Assembly: GCF_001422985.1 (NCBI RefSeq)
Contig: NZ_LMNL01000037.1
Coordinates: forward strand, 1-64,000
From: Methylobacterium sp. Leaf117
GTDB taxonomy: Bacteria > Pseudomonadota > Alphaproteobacteria > Rhizobiales > Beijerinckiaceae
Length of the DNA stretch: 64,000 bases
Direction: 5' to 3'
Shown: one piece after another, positions 9,349 through 17,464 of the stretch
Layout of the letters: every line of letters starts with the position of its first letter
Position numbering within the stretch: position 1 is the stretch's first letter
Translations under genes and position numbers: made by a program
The notes under the pieces: model-generated
What the model saw: the letters and a program-made list of their open reading frames with translations, nothing else
Told to the model about the DNA's origin: nothing
Databases searched by the model: none

Positions 9349-11256
9349 TCACCCTCGTTTGGCGAAGGTCAGGGCTGCATCGAGGGCACCGTTCAGGGTC
9401 GTCACCAGCACGTCGGCCGAGAGGGTCCGCCGCAGGCGATCGAGGGAGGCGGGATCGCGCTCGCGCCAGAAGCCGACCAGTACCCGCACGCCGGGAATCG
9501 CCCGCCGCGCCTGGCGGACGTTGAGCCGGATCTGCGACAGGCTGACGGGCTCCAGGTAGGAGAAGCACACCAGGGCGATGCCCCCGAGGTCGTCCGGCAC
9601 CGCCCCGCGGCGCAGGTCCGCCATCGACATCACCTGCGCGGCGAGGCCGTGGCGGTCGAGGATCTGGCCGAGCATGGACGTCGCCGCCTCGTCGAAGGGG
9701 CCGCGGCTCGAGACGCAGAGCACGGGCCGGGCCGCCCGCCAACGCGGCGGGAGTTCGTCCGGGCGCAGCACCATGGCGGCGACCTGCCGGTCCGGCCCGA
9801 TGGCCGCGAAGGCCGCCGACGTCTCCGAATTGCCCGCCGCCTTGGTGGCGGAGCCGCCCTTCCGGCCCGCCGGCACGGTCCCGAGCCGGGTGACCACCGC
9901 CCGCAGAGCGGTGCCGACCTCGTCCTGCCGGGTCCGGTCGAGGGTCCCGCGCGAAAGATCCTCCTGCGCCATCAGCAGGCCGGCCAGCACCACCTCGTCG
10001 TAGTAGGTGACGAGGGCGCGCGCCTTCAGGAACATCCGGCCCTGGTCGATCGCCTCCTCGGGATCGCCCGCCAGCATGCGCTGGTAGAAGATCTCGGGCG
10101 GCGCCAGGGCCGGCCGGTCGCCCAGGATCACGTCCAGGAACCACAGGCGCTCGATGTGCCGGCCCAGAACCACGAGGCAGACGGTGATCGGCGTGGCCAG
10201 CACCAGGCCGATCGGCCCCCACAGGAACGCCCACAGGGTGGCGGCCAGGATCACGGCGATCGGCGAGAGGCCGGTGGAATGGCCGTAGAGCAGGGGCTCG
10301 ATCACGTGGCCGGCGATGGGCTCGACCACGACGAAGAGGGCTGCCGTGGCGATGACCATGCTCCAGCCGGGATCGACGGCGGCGGCCACGATCAGCGGTA
10401 GCAGGGCGCTGATCGCGGCGCCGATATAGGGCACGAAGCGCATGATCGCGGCGAGCACCCCGAACAGGATCGGGTTCGGCACCCCGATCCACCACAGCCC
10501 GACGCCGATGACGATGCCGAAGGCGATGTTGAGGATGAGCTGGGCCAGAAAGAACCGGCTGAGACGAGCCGCCGCGTCGTCGATGGCCGCCGTGGTCCGC
10601 CGCAGATCGCCCGAGCCGGCCAGGCGGATCGCGCGGTTCCGCAGATCCTCCCGCTGCAGCAGGATGAAGATCGTGAAGATCAGGATCAGGCCGGTGGTGG
10701 CGAGCGGATGCAGGATCGGCCCCACCACGGCGCCGAGGGTTCCCAGGAGCCCCGCCTTGGCGGAGGCGATCTGCACGTGGAGGGGATGGGCGAGGCTGCC
10801 GGCGCTGCCCTCGGGGGTCGTGTTCTTCAGGTCCGGCTGTAGCTCGGCGCTGAGGTCCTGCACCATGTCGACCATGCGCGAGAGCGTGCCGCTCCCGGCC
10901 GTCGCCTCCTTCAGGGAGGCGATCTTCTCCCGCATGGTGACCTGATAGCGGGGCAGGTCCGAGGCGAGCTGCGCCGTCTCGTTGGCGATCAGGAGGGCGA
11001 CACCGAGGAGCGCCCCGAAGGCGGTGAGCACCACGACCAGCACGGCGAGCGCCCGCGGGACCCGGATGCGGCGCAGGAGCCTCACCCCCGGCACCAGGAC
11101 GAAGCTGAGCAGGATCGCCAGCGTCACCGGCACGAAGATGTCGCGCCCCAGATAGAGCGCCGCCGCGATGGTGATCACGAGGAGGCAGGAGGCCAGGGTC
11201 GTGAAGACCGGCATCGCCTGCCGCAGCAGGCGGGCGGTGATGGGATCGTCGCTCAT
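9349..11256 (-). CDS. AI-2E family transporter with extra C-terminal domain
   Basis: A 635-residue inner-membrane protein. Residues 1-360 are an AI-2E/PerM-type permease: paired N-terminal helices, a periplasmic stretch (residues about 85-160), then a helix bundle with GVLAAIMRFVPYIGA and EPLLYGHSTGLSPIAVILAA. The family name does not prove autoinducer transport; members also move other solutes or Na+/Li+ with H+. After residue 370 a cytosolic extension of about 260 residues ends in a Rossmann-like segment (LCVSSRGPFDEAATSML, then GIALVCFSYLEP) reminiscent of B12-binding or receiver-like folds; ordinary family members stop near 360. A second, short family member lies at 60772-61863. Confidence 0.85.
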   Translation of the reverse strand: MSDDPITARLLRQAMPVFTTLASCLLVITIAAALYLGRDIFVPVTLAILLSFVLVPGVRLLRRIRVPRALAVLVVVLTAFGALLGVALLIANETAQLASDLPRYQVTMREKIASLKEATAGSGTLSRMVDMVQDLSAELQPDLKNTTPEGSAGSLAHPLHVQIASAKAGLLGTLGAVVGPILHPLATTGLILIFTIFILLQREDLRNRAIRLAGSGDLRRTTAAIDDAAARLSRFFLAQLILNIAFGIVIGVGLWWIGVPNPILFGVLAAIMRFVPYIGAAISALLPLIVAAAVDPGWSMVIATAALFVVVEPIAGHVIEPLLYGHSTGLSPIAVILAATLWAFLWGPIGLVLATPITVCLVVLGRHIERLWFLDVILGDRPALAPPEIFYQRMLAGDPEEAIDQGRMFLKARALVTYYDEVVLAGLLMAQEDLSRGTLDRTRQDEVGTALRAVVTRLGTVPAGRKGGSATKAAGNSETSAAFAAIGPDRQVAAMVLRPDELPPRWRAARPVLCVSSRGPFDEAATSMLGQILDRHGLAAQVMSMADLRRGAVPDDLGGIALVCFSYLEPVSLSQIRLNVRQARRAIPGVRVLVGFWRERDPASLDRLRRTLSADVLVTTLNGALDAALTFAKRG

Positions 11257-11380
11257 GGATTGGCCGGGTCTCGTGGGGGTGAGCGACGCTGGCGCCGACG
11301 ATCGGATGTCGGGCGGGACGGGCGACGAAGGGGCGGATGAGGGTCGGGCGAAGCCTGGGACGGGACGGGAGCGGCCGCCT

Positions 11381-11764
11381 TCAGGGCACCGCGGGCGCCT
11401 GCGGTCCGACGGCGGCGTTGATCTGCGTCAGCAGCTTGGAGAAATCCACGGGCTTCGGGTGGTAGTCGTTGCAGCCGGCCTGAATCGCCTTGTCGCGGTC
11501 GCCCGACATGGCATGGGCGGTCAGCGCGATGATCGGGATACCCTTGGTGTCGCTGCCGGATTTCAGCACCCGGGCCGCCGACCAGCCGTCGAGAATCGGC
11601 AGGTTCATGTCGAGGAGGATGACGTCGGGCTGTCCGGTGCGCGCCTGCTGCACACCGGACTCGCCGTCATGGGCGAGGATCACGTCGTAGCCGCGCCGCT
11701 TCAGCCGGCGGGACAGGAAGTCCCAGATCTCCTCGTGATCTTCCACCAGCAGGATTTTCGCCAT
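11381..11764 (-). CDS. Single-domain response regulator (DivK/CheY-like)
   Basis: A 127-residue receiver domain without output domain. The acidic pocket (VEDH near residue 8), phospho-acceptor D52 in VILLDMNLP, the switch Thr in IIALTAHAMSG near 80 and the conserved Lys in YHPKPVD near 102 are all present. Such proteins relay phosphate or act by binding partners; DivK is the best-known alphaproteobacterial example, but DivK is usually beside pleD, which is absent here. No histidine kinase is adjacent. The sequence of its DNGWS and SGDRDKAIQAGC segments resembles receivers that follow hybrid kinases such as the one at 54800, a possible but untested partner. Confidence 0.88.
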   Translation of the reverse strand: MAKILLVEDHEEIWDFLSRRLKRRGYDVILAHDGESGVQQARTGQPDVILLDMNLPILDGWSAARVLKSGSDTKGIPIIALTAHAMSGDRDKAIQAGCNDYHPKPVDFSKLLTQINAAVGPQAPAVP

Positions 11765-11968
11765 TGCCCCTGAACCCCTCGAACGTCGCCGGCATCATCA
11801 CCGCGCAGCCCATCGCACGCCGGACACGCGCCCGGATACCGGTGCCCGAGCAAGACATCAGCCCGGGCCGTCGTGTGAACGCACGATGCGCCGGAACGGT
11901 CCATGGCATGCCACGCGATCGAGCGACACAGGGTCCGCGCCGTACCGGCCTGCCTCGGTGCGACGCGA

Positions 11969-12196
11969 TCAGGGGAGGGTGGGCGCCGGCGCCGGGCGAT
12001 CGAGGCTCGTCTGGGGGCGACGATCGCTCAACGGCCCCCGGGTGCCCGGCAAGAGGCCGCTGTCCTGCAGCCAGATCATCAGGATGATCGAGGCCAACAG
12101 GGTCGCGAACGAGGTCAGCCGGCCGATGTAGCGGCGGCGGACGACCATCAGCACCAGGGTCGCGAGCAGCACGAGGGACAGGACGAGGATCAGCAT
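11969..12196 (-). CDS. Small single-pass membrane protein, hypothetical
   Basis: A 75-residue protein. MLILVLSLVLLATLVLMVV forms one helix, followed by RRRYIGRL and a second hydrophobic stretch (SFATLLASIILMIWLQ), so it probably spans the inner membrane twice with a short basic loop. The C-terminus is Pro/Arg-rich. I start at ATG 12196 because GGAAGG lies 5 nt upstream; ATG 12217 is an in-frame alternative. The EcfG-type promoter at 12239-12264 gives a leader of about 35 nt to this start, which supports the gene and suggests general-stress control. No family was recognised. Confidence 0.6.
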   Translation of the reverse strand: MLILVLSLVLLATLVLMVVRRRYIGRLTSFATLLASIILMIWLQDSGLLPGTRGPLSDRRPQTSLDRPAPAPTLP

Positions 12197-12238
12197 GAGG
12201 CCTTCCCGGGCACGCATTCCGGCGCGAATCCGGAGGCC

Positions 12239-12264
12239 AACGGGACGCAGGCGCCACCCGTTCC
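12239..12264 (-). promoter_or_regulatory. EcfG-type general-stress promoter
   Basis: Read on the minus strand: GGAAC (12264-12260), 17 nt, CGTT (12242-12239). This is the full EcfG consensus of alphaproteobacteria (GGAAC-N16/17-CGTT). Transcription would begin near 12231 and read into the small membrane protein at 12196. Confidence 0.7.
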
Positions 12265-12454
12265 CCCCGGCCGGTCCCGCGGAGAAGACCGGGATATCGC
12301 AAAAAGCCGCCGGAGAACCGAAAAAATCCCCGGGGAACAAGGCCGCCGGGCCGGACCTTCTCGCGAAGGGCAGCCCCTTTCAAGGCTCCCCCTCTCCCCA
12401 CAACCAGCCCTGCCCACGCGCAGGAACCCGGTATCGGCCGGATGGAGATCCGCG

Positions 12455-13627
12455 ATGAAGGCATTGTGCTGGCACGGCAAGGGCGACATCCGCTGCGATA
12501 CGGTCCCGGACCCGCAGATCGAGGATGCGCGCGACGTCATCATCAAGGTGACGAGCTGCGCGATCTGCGGTTCGGACCTCCACCTGATGGACGGCCAGAT
12601 GCCCACCATGGAGTCCGGCGACGTGCTCGGCCATGAGTTCATGGGCGAGGTGGTCGAGGTCGGGGCCGGCTTCACCAAGTTCCGCAAGGGCGACCGCATC
12701 GTGGTGCCCTTCAACATCAATTGCGGCGCGTGCCGGCAGTGCCGGCTCGGCAACTGGTCGGTCTGCGAGCGCTCCAACCGCAATGCCCAGATGGCGGCGG
12801 CCCAGTTCGGCTACACCACCGCGGGCCTGTTCGGATACTCGCACCTCACCGGCGGCTACGCGGGCGGACAGGCGGAATACGTCCGCGTGCCGATGGCCGA
12901 CGTCGCCCCCATGAAGGTGCCGGACGGCATGGACGACGAGTCGGTCCTGTTCCTCACCGACATCCTGCCGACCGGCTGGCAGGCCGCCGAGCATTGCGAG
13001 ATCAAGGGCGGCGAGATCATCGCGGTCTGGGGCGCCGGCCCCGTCGGCCTGTTCGCGATCCAGTCGGCCAAGATCATGGGCGCCGAGCGCATCATCGCCA
13101 TCGAGACCGTGCCCGAGCGCATCGCGCTGGCCCGCCGCTACGGCGCCACCGACGTGATCGACTTCATGCAGGAGGACGTCTTCGAGCGCATCCAGGAGAT
13201 CAGCAAGGGGCAGGGCGCCGACGGCGTCATCGATTGCGTCGGCATGGAGGCCACCGCCGGCCACGGCATCGCCGGGATGCTCAGCACCCTGCAGGAGAAG
13301 CTGACCTCGACCGAGCGTCCCTACGTGCTGGCGGAGGCGATCAAGGCGGTGCGGCCCTGCGGCATCGTCTCGGTGCCAGGCGTCTATGGCGGGCCGGTGC
13401 CGATCAACATGGGCTCGATCGTCCAGAAGGGCCTGACCCTGAAGAGCGGCCAGACCCACGTGAAGCGCTACCTCGAGACGCTGACGAAGCTGATCCAGGA
13501 GGGCCGGTTCGACATGACCGCGATGATCACGCACCGCTCCGCCGACCTCGCCGACGGCCCCGACCTCTACAAGACGTTCCGCGATAAGAAGGACGGCTGC
13601 GTGAAGGTGGTCTTCCACCCCAACTGA
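12455..13627 (+). CDS. Zinc-dependent alcohol dehydrogenase, formaldehyde-dehydrogenase-like
   Basis: A 390-residue medium-chain dehydrogenase. Catalytic zinc ligands are visible as C38 (in CAICGSDLH) and H60-E61 (GHEFMGEV); the structural zinc lobe is C90, C93, C96 and C104 (CGACRQCRLGNWSVC). The Rossmann dinucleotide motif GAGPVGLFA lies near 195. The extra loop after the structural lobe (GYSHLTGGYAGGQAEYVRVP) is typical of the glutathione-independent formaldehyde dehydrogenase-like subgroup, so an NAD(P)-linked oxidation of a short alcohol or aldehyde is expected; the substrate is not determined. Start ATG 12455 gives the normal MKALCWHGKGDIR beginning; the frame is open upstream but without homology. 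It is divergent from the small membrane protein gene. Confidence 0.9.
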   Translation: MKALCWHGKGDIRCDTVPDPQIEDARDVIIKVTSCAICGSDLHLMDGQMPTMESGDVLGHEFMGEVVEVGAGFTKFRKGDRIVVPFNINCGACRQCRLGNWSVCERSNRNAQMAAAQFGYTTAGLFGYSHLTGGYAGGQAEYVRVPMADVAPMKVPDGMDDESVLFLTDILPTGWQAAEHCEIKGGEIIAVWGAGPVGLFAIQSAKIMGAERIIAIETVPERIALARRYGATDVIDFMQEDVFERIQEISKGQGADGVIDCVGMEATAGHGIAGMLSTLQEKLTSTERPYVLAEAIKAVRPCGIVSVPGVYGGPVPINMGSIVQKGLTLKSGQTHVKRYLETLTKLIQEGRFDMTAMITHRSADLADGPDLYKTFRDKKDGCVKVVFHPN

Positions 13628-13809
13628 GTCGCATCGGACCGGAACCGCGGCTCGATCGTATCGATCCCGCTCTAACCCGGTGCCGGCAAAGATCGGAACC
13701 GGGTCGCACGCGAATCTCGGCGCGCGATCCGAGGACACGACAGGATATCTCCGTCGTTCTGCTCCCCTGTGCATTGCCGGTCGGCCCCGGCATCCGCTAA
13801 AGCCCAGTC

Positions 13810-14001
13810 ATGTCAGACTTGGATTCTCTCCTCGAACGCCTCAAGGACGCTCAGAGGACGCTCATCCTCGAAGCCGCGAAGATCGCCATGCTGCCGCCCG
13901 ACAGCATGCTGCGGCGCATCGCCGACCTCGAGAACACCATCGCGGCGGTCGAGGCCCTCATCGAGGAACAGGCGCATCGCCGTGGCCGCGCGGCCGAATA
14001 G
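13810..14001 (+). CDS. Small coiled-coil protein, hypothetical
   Basis: A 63-residue acidic/amphipathic protein: LDSLLERLKDAQRTLILEAAKIAML, then a PPDS turn, then RIADLENTIAAVEALIEEQ, with heptad-like Leu/Ile spacing, so two helices probably form a hairpin or dimer. The next gene starts on GTG 13982 inside its last codons, indicating translational coupling. About 145 bp upstream (13641-13665) lies a near-EcfG pattern GGAAC-N16-CGAT. Function unknown. Confidence 0.6.
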   Translation: MSDLDSLLERLKDAQRTLILEAAKIAMLPPDSMLRRIADLENTIAAVEALIEEQAHRRGRAAE

Positions 14002-14332
14002 GGCCGGCCCACCGCTGGAAACCCCGGACGGGCGCTACATCGTGGTGCGCGGCCGCCTCTGGCGCCGGACGCGGCCCGACCTCGACCCTGCGCGCCGAGA
14101 GGCGCTGGTGGCGGCCCTGATGGACGGGCGCCGGGCCGTGAAGACCGCCAAGGCCGCAGGGGATGGCGGTGCCCTCGCGCAGGCGCGGGCCGCCGTCGAT
14201 GCCGCCAAGCACGGCCTCGGCGAGCGCGGCCCGGTCTGGTGGACCGACGGGACGCCCGACCTCAACCGGCACATGGCCCGCAACACCCCCTATGCCGACT
14301 GGTACGCCGAGGCCGTGGGTGCGGCGGGATAA
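13982..14332 (+). CDS. Conserved hypothetical protein of Rhizobiales type
   Basis: A 116-residue protein starting at GTG 13982 (VAARPNRAGPP), overlapping the previous gene by 20 bp. The core ETPDGRYIVVRGRLWRRTRPDLDPARREALVAALMDGRRAV is a pattern I have seen in many Rhizobiales hypotheticals of 90-120 residues. It is followed by an Ala-rich helix and GPVWWTDGTPDLNRHMARNTPYADWY, rich in aromatic residues and conserved-looking. It is soluble and basic at the start. No function is known to me. It may be co-expressed with the coiled-coil protein before it. Confidence 0.7.
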   Translation: MAARPNRAGPPLETPDGRYIVVRGRLWRRTRPDLDPARREALVAALMDGRRAVKTAKAAGDGGALAQARAAVDAAKHGLGERGPVWWTDGTPDLNRHMARNTPYADWYAEAVGAAG

Positions 14333-14379
14333 CGCAGCATCTGGACCCGCCGGGTGATCGCGCGTATATCGGACCCGCG

Positions 14380-14725
14380 GTTGATGACCGGTTCGTAATA
14401 ACGTTTCAGGACCCGGAGGGCAGTACTCCGGCGCCTCCACCATAAGCCCACGAGCGCCAGCGCCGGTGGGTTTCTGATGGGGGCGAAATAGGATCGACTG
14501 GGCGGTAAAGGGATCGCGAGTTCGCTTGCACTTCGGTGCAGGACGATGCGGCTGTCGGTAAGGACTCGACCGGTTCGACGCAGGCAACCCCTGTTTCGGG
14601 CATTTGGCCAAAACTCTAAATGCCAACGATAACGTTGTCATGGATGCCCGCCTCGCGGCGTAAGCATCTTGCGGTAGGGTAACCGTCGAAACAGAACCCG
14701 GGGCTTCGGCTCCGGGACCCACCTT
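14380..14725 (+). ncRNA. ssrA: Two-piece (circularly permuted) tmRNA
   Basis: tmRNA rescues stalled ribosomes and tags nascent chains for proteolysis. The order here is permuted, as in alphaproteobacteria: the acceptor piece comes first and ends CGCCTCCACCA at 14432-14442, after a T-arm (CGGAG, 7-nt loop, CTCCG). A spacer of about 36 nt follows, then the coding piece from GGGGGCG at 14479. These two 7-mers pair fully as an acceptor stem with G3-U70, the alanine identity pair. The tag frame at 14622-14663 reads ANDNVVMDARLAA and stops at TAA, with the conserved ANDN start and LAA end. The outer ends (about 14380 and about 14725) are estimates. The terminator at 14774-14809 ends the transcript. 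Confidence 0.92.
14622..14663 (+). other. tmRNA tag-peptide reading frame
   Basis: GCC at 14622 is the likely resume codon. Translation gives 13 residues, ANDNVVMDARLAA, then TAA at 14661-14663. The C-terminal LAA is the ClpXP/ClpAP recognition end known from other tags. The middle VVMD is unlike the YAEA of many rhizobial tags. Confidence 0.88.
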
Positions 14726-14773
14726 TTCCCGGACGTCGCGCATCGCGCGACGGGGCGTATGCCACCGGACCTG

Positions 14774-14809
14774 AAAAAGCCCCGACGCCGATCCGGCGCG
14801 GGGCTTTTT
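14774..14809 (+). terminator. Bidirectional Rho-independent terminator
   Basis: AAAAAGCCCCG (14774-14784) pairs with CGGGGCTTTTT (14799-14809), with a further CGCC/GGCG pairing inside. It ends ssrA on the plus strand, and its A-run serves as a U-run for the minus-strand stress gene at 14889. Confidence 0.9.
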
Positions 14810-14888
14810 CTTGGGCTCGATGGTCTTGCGACCCGAGGCCGGGTCGAACGACCACCCCAGAGAGAGGGTGGCCGTCCGGATCAGCCGA

Positions 14889-15572
14889 TCAGACCGGCGT
14901 GGTCGGGTAGGCACGCACGCGATTGCGACCCTCGACGGTGCCGCCGAGCGCATTGCCCGGAATCGCGTCCGGCGAGGTCGCAGCGGCGGCCTGCGGCGCG
15001 GTCCAGCCATCGGCGCGCCAGTTCTGCGCGCGCTCGTCCACGTCGATCGAGCCGTGCTCCTCCAGGATGTCCATCACGCGGGTGGCGTGCGCCTGATCGG
15101 CCCGGACCGTCACCAGGGTGCCGCCGCGGCGCACGCCCTCGCTGTAGGTGTGGGCATCCGTCTCGCTCAAGCCGGCCCCGGTCAAGCCGCCCGCGAGACC
15201 GCCGGCGGCCGCACCGATGCCGGCGCCGGTCAGCGTCGCCACCAGCCATCCGGCGGCCACCACCGGGCCGACGCCCGGGATCGCCAGGAGGCCGAGGCCG
15301 GTCAGGAGGCCGGCGGCCCCGCCCAGGACCGTGCCCACGGTCGCGCCCGCGCCCGCGCCGGTGCTGGCCTTCTCGGGGGTGTCCCCATGCGTATGCGGAT
15401 CGAGGTCGGTGGTAGTGGTGGTAGTGCCGAGACGGCCGGCGTGGCGGTCGCCCTCGTTGTTGCTCACGATGCTGATGTCGGAATGCGAGACGCCGGCGGC
15501 CTCCAGCTTGGAGACGGCGGTGCTGGCGTCATCGTAATTGTCGTACAGGGCGGTGATGGTCTGCTGGGCCAT
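14889..15572 (-). CDS. General stress protein, YflT-like domain with glycine-rich core
   Basis: A 227-residue protein. The N-terminal 50 residues (ITALYDNYDDASTAVSKLEAAGVSHSDISIVSNNE) match the heat-induced/general-stress YflT-like domain, a ferredoxin-like fold. A Thr/Asp/His linker follows, then a Gly/Ala-rich hydrophobic segment from about 72 to 140 (GAGAGATVGTVLGGAAGLLTGLG and similar), which could insert in membranes as a glycine-zipper. A second ferredoxin-like half (GTLVTVRADQAHATRVMDILEEHGSIDVDERA) closes the protein. Members of this family are often induced by stress; no EcfG consensus was seen in the 80-bp upstream gap. Ends toward the shared terminator. Confidence 0.8.
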   Translation of the reverse strand: MAQQTITALYDNYDDASTAVSKLEAAGVSHSDISIVSNNEGDRHAGRLGTTTTTTDLDPHTHGDTPEKASTGAGAGATVGTVLGGAAGLLTGLGLLAIPGVGPVVAAGWLVATLTGAGIGAAAGGLAGGLTGAGLSETDAHTYSEGVRRGGTLVTVRADQAHATRVMDILEEHGSIDVDERAQNWRADGWTAPQAAAATSPDAIPGNALGGTVEGRNRVRAYPTTPV

Positions 15573-15652
15573 GGGATGAATTCCTCTGGGAAAGCCGATC
15601 GGGGAGAGCCGCGCGGAGCGGGAGACGTGCTCCGGTCGCGCGGCGCGATGCG

Positions 15653-16039
15653 CTACTGCGCGGCGACGTTGCCCTTGAAGTCGACACCGACCTTGACGGG
15701 CTTGCCGTCCAGCATCGCCTGGCCGCGCCAGATGCCCTTGTCGTCCTTGGTCAGGCCCTTGACGTCCTTGTAGCCCGCCTCGGTGAGACGGTGATGGGTC
15801 TGGGCCTCGGTGAAGCTGTTGGCGCCTTCCTCGAGCTTGGCGTTGGCGGCGGCCTTGGTGGTGGCGGGCTTGGTCGCGTCGGGCTTGTCGGTGTTGGGCC
15901 GGGTCACGGCCTCCTGGCCGCCCGACGTGGCGCTCGACTTGGCGTCCGGAGCGGGGGTGCCGGTGACGGTGGTCTGCGCGAATGCCGGCCCCGCGCCGAG
16001 GACCGACAGAAGGGCGAGGGTGGTCAGGGAGCGTTTCAC
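15653..16039 (-). CDS. Small secreted protein with PepSY-like C-terminus, hypothetical
   Basis: A 128-residue protein with a clear signal peptide (VKRSLTTLALLSVLGAGPAFA). A Thr/Ala/Lys-rich low-complexity linker follows, then a compact C-terminal domain, FTEAQTHHRLTEAGYKDVKGLTKDDKGIWRGQAMLDGKPVKVGVDFKGNV, laid out like a PepSY-type periplasmic module. I chose GTG 16039 because AAGGAG lies 6 nt upstream; the ATG at 16060 contains that ribosome site and would add MPSKENA. A GGAAC-N16-CGTG pattern at 16174-16198 could be its promoter. Confidence 0.7.
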   Translation of the reverse strand: MKRSLTTLALLSVLGAGPAFAQTTVTGTPAPDAKSSATSGGQEAVTRPNTDKPDATKPATTKAAANAKLEEGANSFTEAQTHHRLTEAGYKDVKGLTKDDKGIWRGQAMLDGKPVKVGVDFKGNVAAQ

Positions 16040-16173
16040 GGCATTCTCCTTGGAAGGCATCTGAGAACCGCCGATCCGGTACGGAAGTCCGAAGCGGCGA
16101 AAGTCCCTCTCAATCCCGCGAGACCGCAAAGCGTTCCCGGGCGCGCATCAAGAATAGCAGCCCGAATGGCCGA

Positions 16174-16198
16174 CACGTTTCGATCGGAAAAAGGTTCC
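16174..16198 (-). promoter_or_regulatory. Possible EcfG-type promoter (one mismatch)
   Basis: Minus strand: GGAAC (16198-16194), 16 nt, CGTG (16177-16174), one base off CGTT. It lies about 135 bp before GTG 16039, so the leader would be long. Support is weak. Confidence 0.35.
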
Positions 16199-16507
16199 GT
16201 CATGATCTGACACGATACATCGGATGAAACGGCAAGCTGATCCTGCGCCGGCGAAAGTCCTTCCTGCAACAAAGATCGCTCGTGAACCCTCAAGCTCTCT
16301 GTTCGCCCGCCGGGAACACGCCTATCCGCTGCGAAGATCTGGACCCGGACGCTGCCGGAGCCCAAGCGCGAAGCGCCGCTGCCCACGCCCCGGGTCCCGA
16401 AATCCGGCCGGCGCGAAAAACTTGTCCGGCCAGGGTTGCCAGCGCAAAACGGAGCCTCTAAACACCCGCTCACACCGGGGCGGCGCCTACCAGCCACCCG
16501 GTCGCAG
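16199..16507. other. Gene-free stretch before tRNA-Arg
   Basis: No supported coding region, RNA or repeat. Short frames here are GC-driven and have no start-site support. The tRNA promoter presumably lies at its right end. Confidence 0.5.
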
Positions 16508-16584
16508 GCGCCCGTAGCTCAGCTGGATAGAGCACCAGACTACGAATCTGGGGGTCAGAGGTTCGAATCCTTTCGGGCGCGCCA
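16508..16584 (+). tRNA. tRNA-Arg(ACG)
   Basis: A complete cloverleaf of 77 nt with encoded CCA: acceptor GCGCCCG pairs with CGGGCGC, D-arm GCTC/GAGC, anticodon stem CCAGA/TCTGG with loop CTACGAA (anticodon ACG, read as ICG after deamination), a 5-nt variable region, and T-arm with TTCGAAT. It decodes CGU, CGC and CGA. No integrase gene or repeated 3' end was found next to it. Confidence 0.97.
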
Positions 16585-17046
16585 TTTACCTTATCCAATA
16601 CATCTCACAGTCGTAACGATCTGGCTGGGTCGCTGGTGCGCGTAGGCGCTCCACCGCCGCGTCGGGCGTTGACGTCAATCCGGTGCGGATCGTGGGAGCC
16701 GAGATCGCGAAGTTTCGGTTGCTGGCGACAGATCGGCAGGACCGTCCGGTACAGACCCGGGTGATGCGGTCGGGCAGGGGCGCAGGCCTGCGGCGGCGCG
16801 GAACCAGGCCTGATATTCGGTATGACCCGATATCGAACATGCTCCACCGTCCTGCCGGCGGGCTCGGACGGATGACGCCCGGGATCGCGTCGGGACGGCG
16901 TATCGCCGGTCCATCTCTCACATAGTCAGGCGCGTCCTCGCGAGGGCGGGTGGCCGGCGCGGATGACCGCGCCGGCGAAGGCTTTTGCCTGCCAGATCCG
17001 ACCTGAGTCCTTCGGCCCGGTTCTGCGGGCAGGGCGGGGGCTGGTT
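16585..17046. other. Gene-free stretch with strong hairpin at 16953-16976
   Basis: No supported gene. At the right end GCCGGCGCGG (16953-16962) pairs with CCGCGCCGGC (16967-16976) around loop ATGA. This hairpin sits 70 bp past the stop of the minus-strand His-rich gene and may end the metal-efflux transcript, though it lacks a clear U-run. Confidence 0.5.
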
Positions 17047-17301
17047 TCAGTGGCTGTGCTTGCTCGCCGGCGCGGTGTCCTTGGGATGGTGGTGATGCCC
17101 CTCCTTGGCCGCGGGCGCCTCGGCCGGCTTCGTCATGGCGTCCGGGGCGGTGGGCCTATGCCCCGGTCCGCCCGCGGTGCCGCCGCGGTTCGGCGTCGGC
17201 TGGGTCTGCTGCTCGGCATTCGCGTTGCCCTGGTCGTCGGCCAGAGCCGGGGAGGCGGCGGCGAGAGCGACCAGCAGCGGGAGCACGGTGGTGAACTTCA
17301 T
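17047..17301 (-). CDS. Small His-rich periplasmic protein, possible metal binder
   Basis: An 84-residue protein: signal peptide MKFTTVLPLLVALAAASPALA, then a low-complexity Gln/Pro/Gly/Thr stretch, then EGHHHHPKDTAPASKHSH at the end. The HHHH cluster and the terminal HSH suggest binding of Cu, Ni or Zn ions. It is the last gene downstream of the RND efflux genes (163 bp after the preceding one), which fits a metal-buffering role. Start ATG 17301 has AAGG 9 nt upstream. No named family. Confidence 0.65.
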   Translation of the reverse strand: MKFTTVLPLLVALAAASPALADDQGNANAEQQTQPTPNRGGTAGGPGHRPTAPDAMTKPAEAPAAKEGHHHHPKDTAPASKHSH

Positions 17302-17464
17302 GAGGTGACTGCCTTGGTTGTTCGCGTTGGCGTGATCAGGGCCGTCTCGGCCGCCTGACCGGTGGTTCGCAAACGGGAGACGCGCCTGCGCGCGGGTCCC
17401 TCTGCATCCCTGTGCGGGATCGTCCGGCGCCGTCCGACCGCGCGTGCGGCGGAGGCGCGAGGCC

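Noticed and set aside
16508..16584. tRNA-Arg and the nearby ssrA as integration sites of a genomic island
   Set aside because: No integrase gene and no repeat of the tRNA or ssrA end was found within the window.
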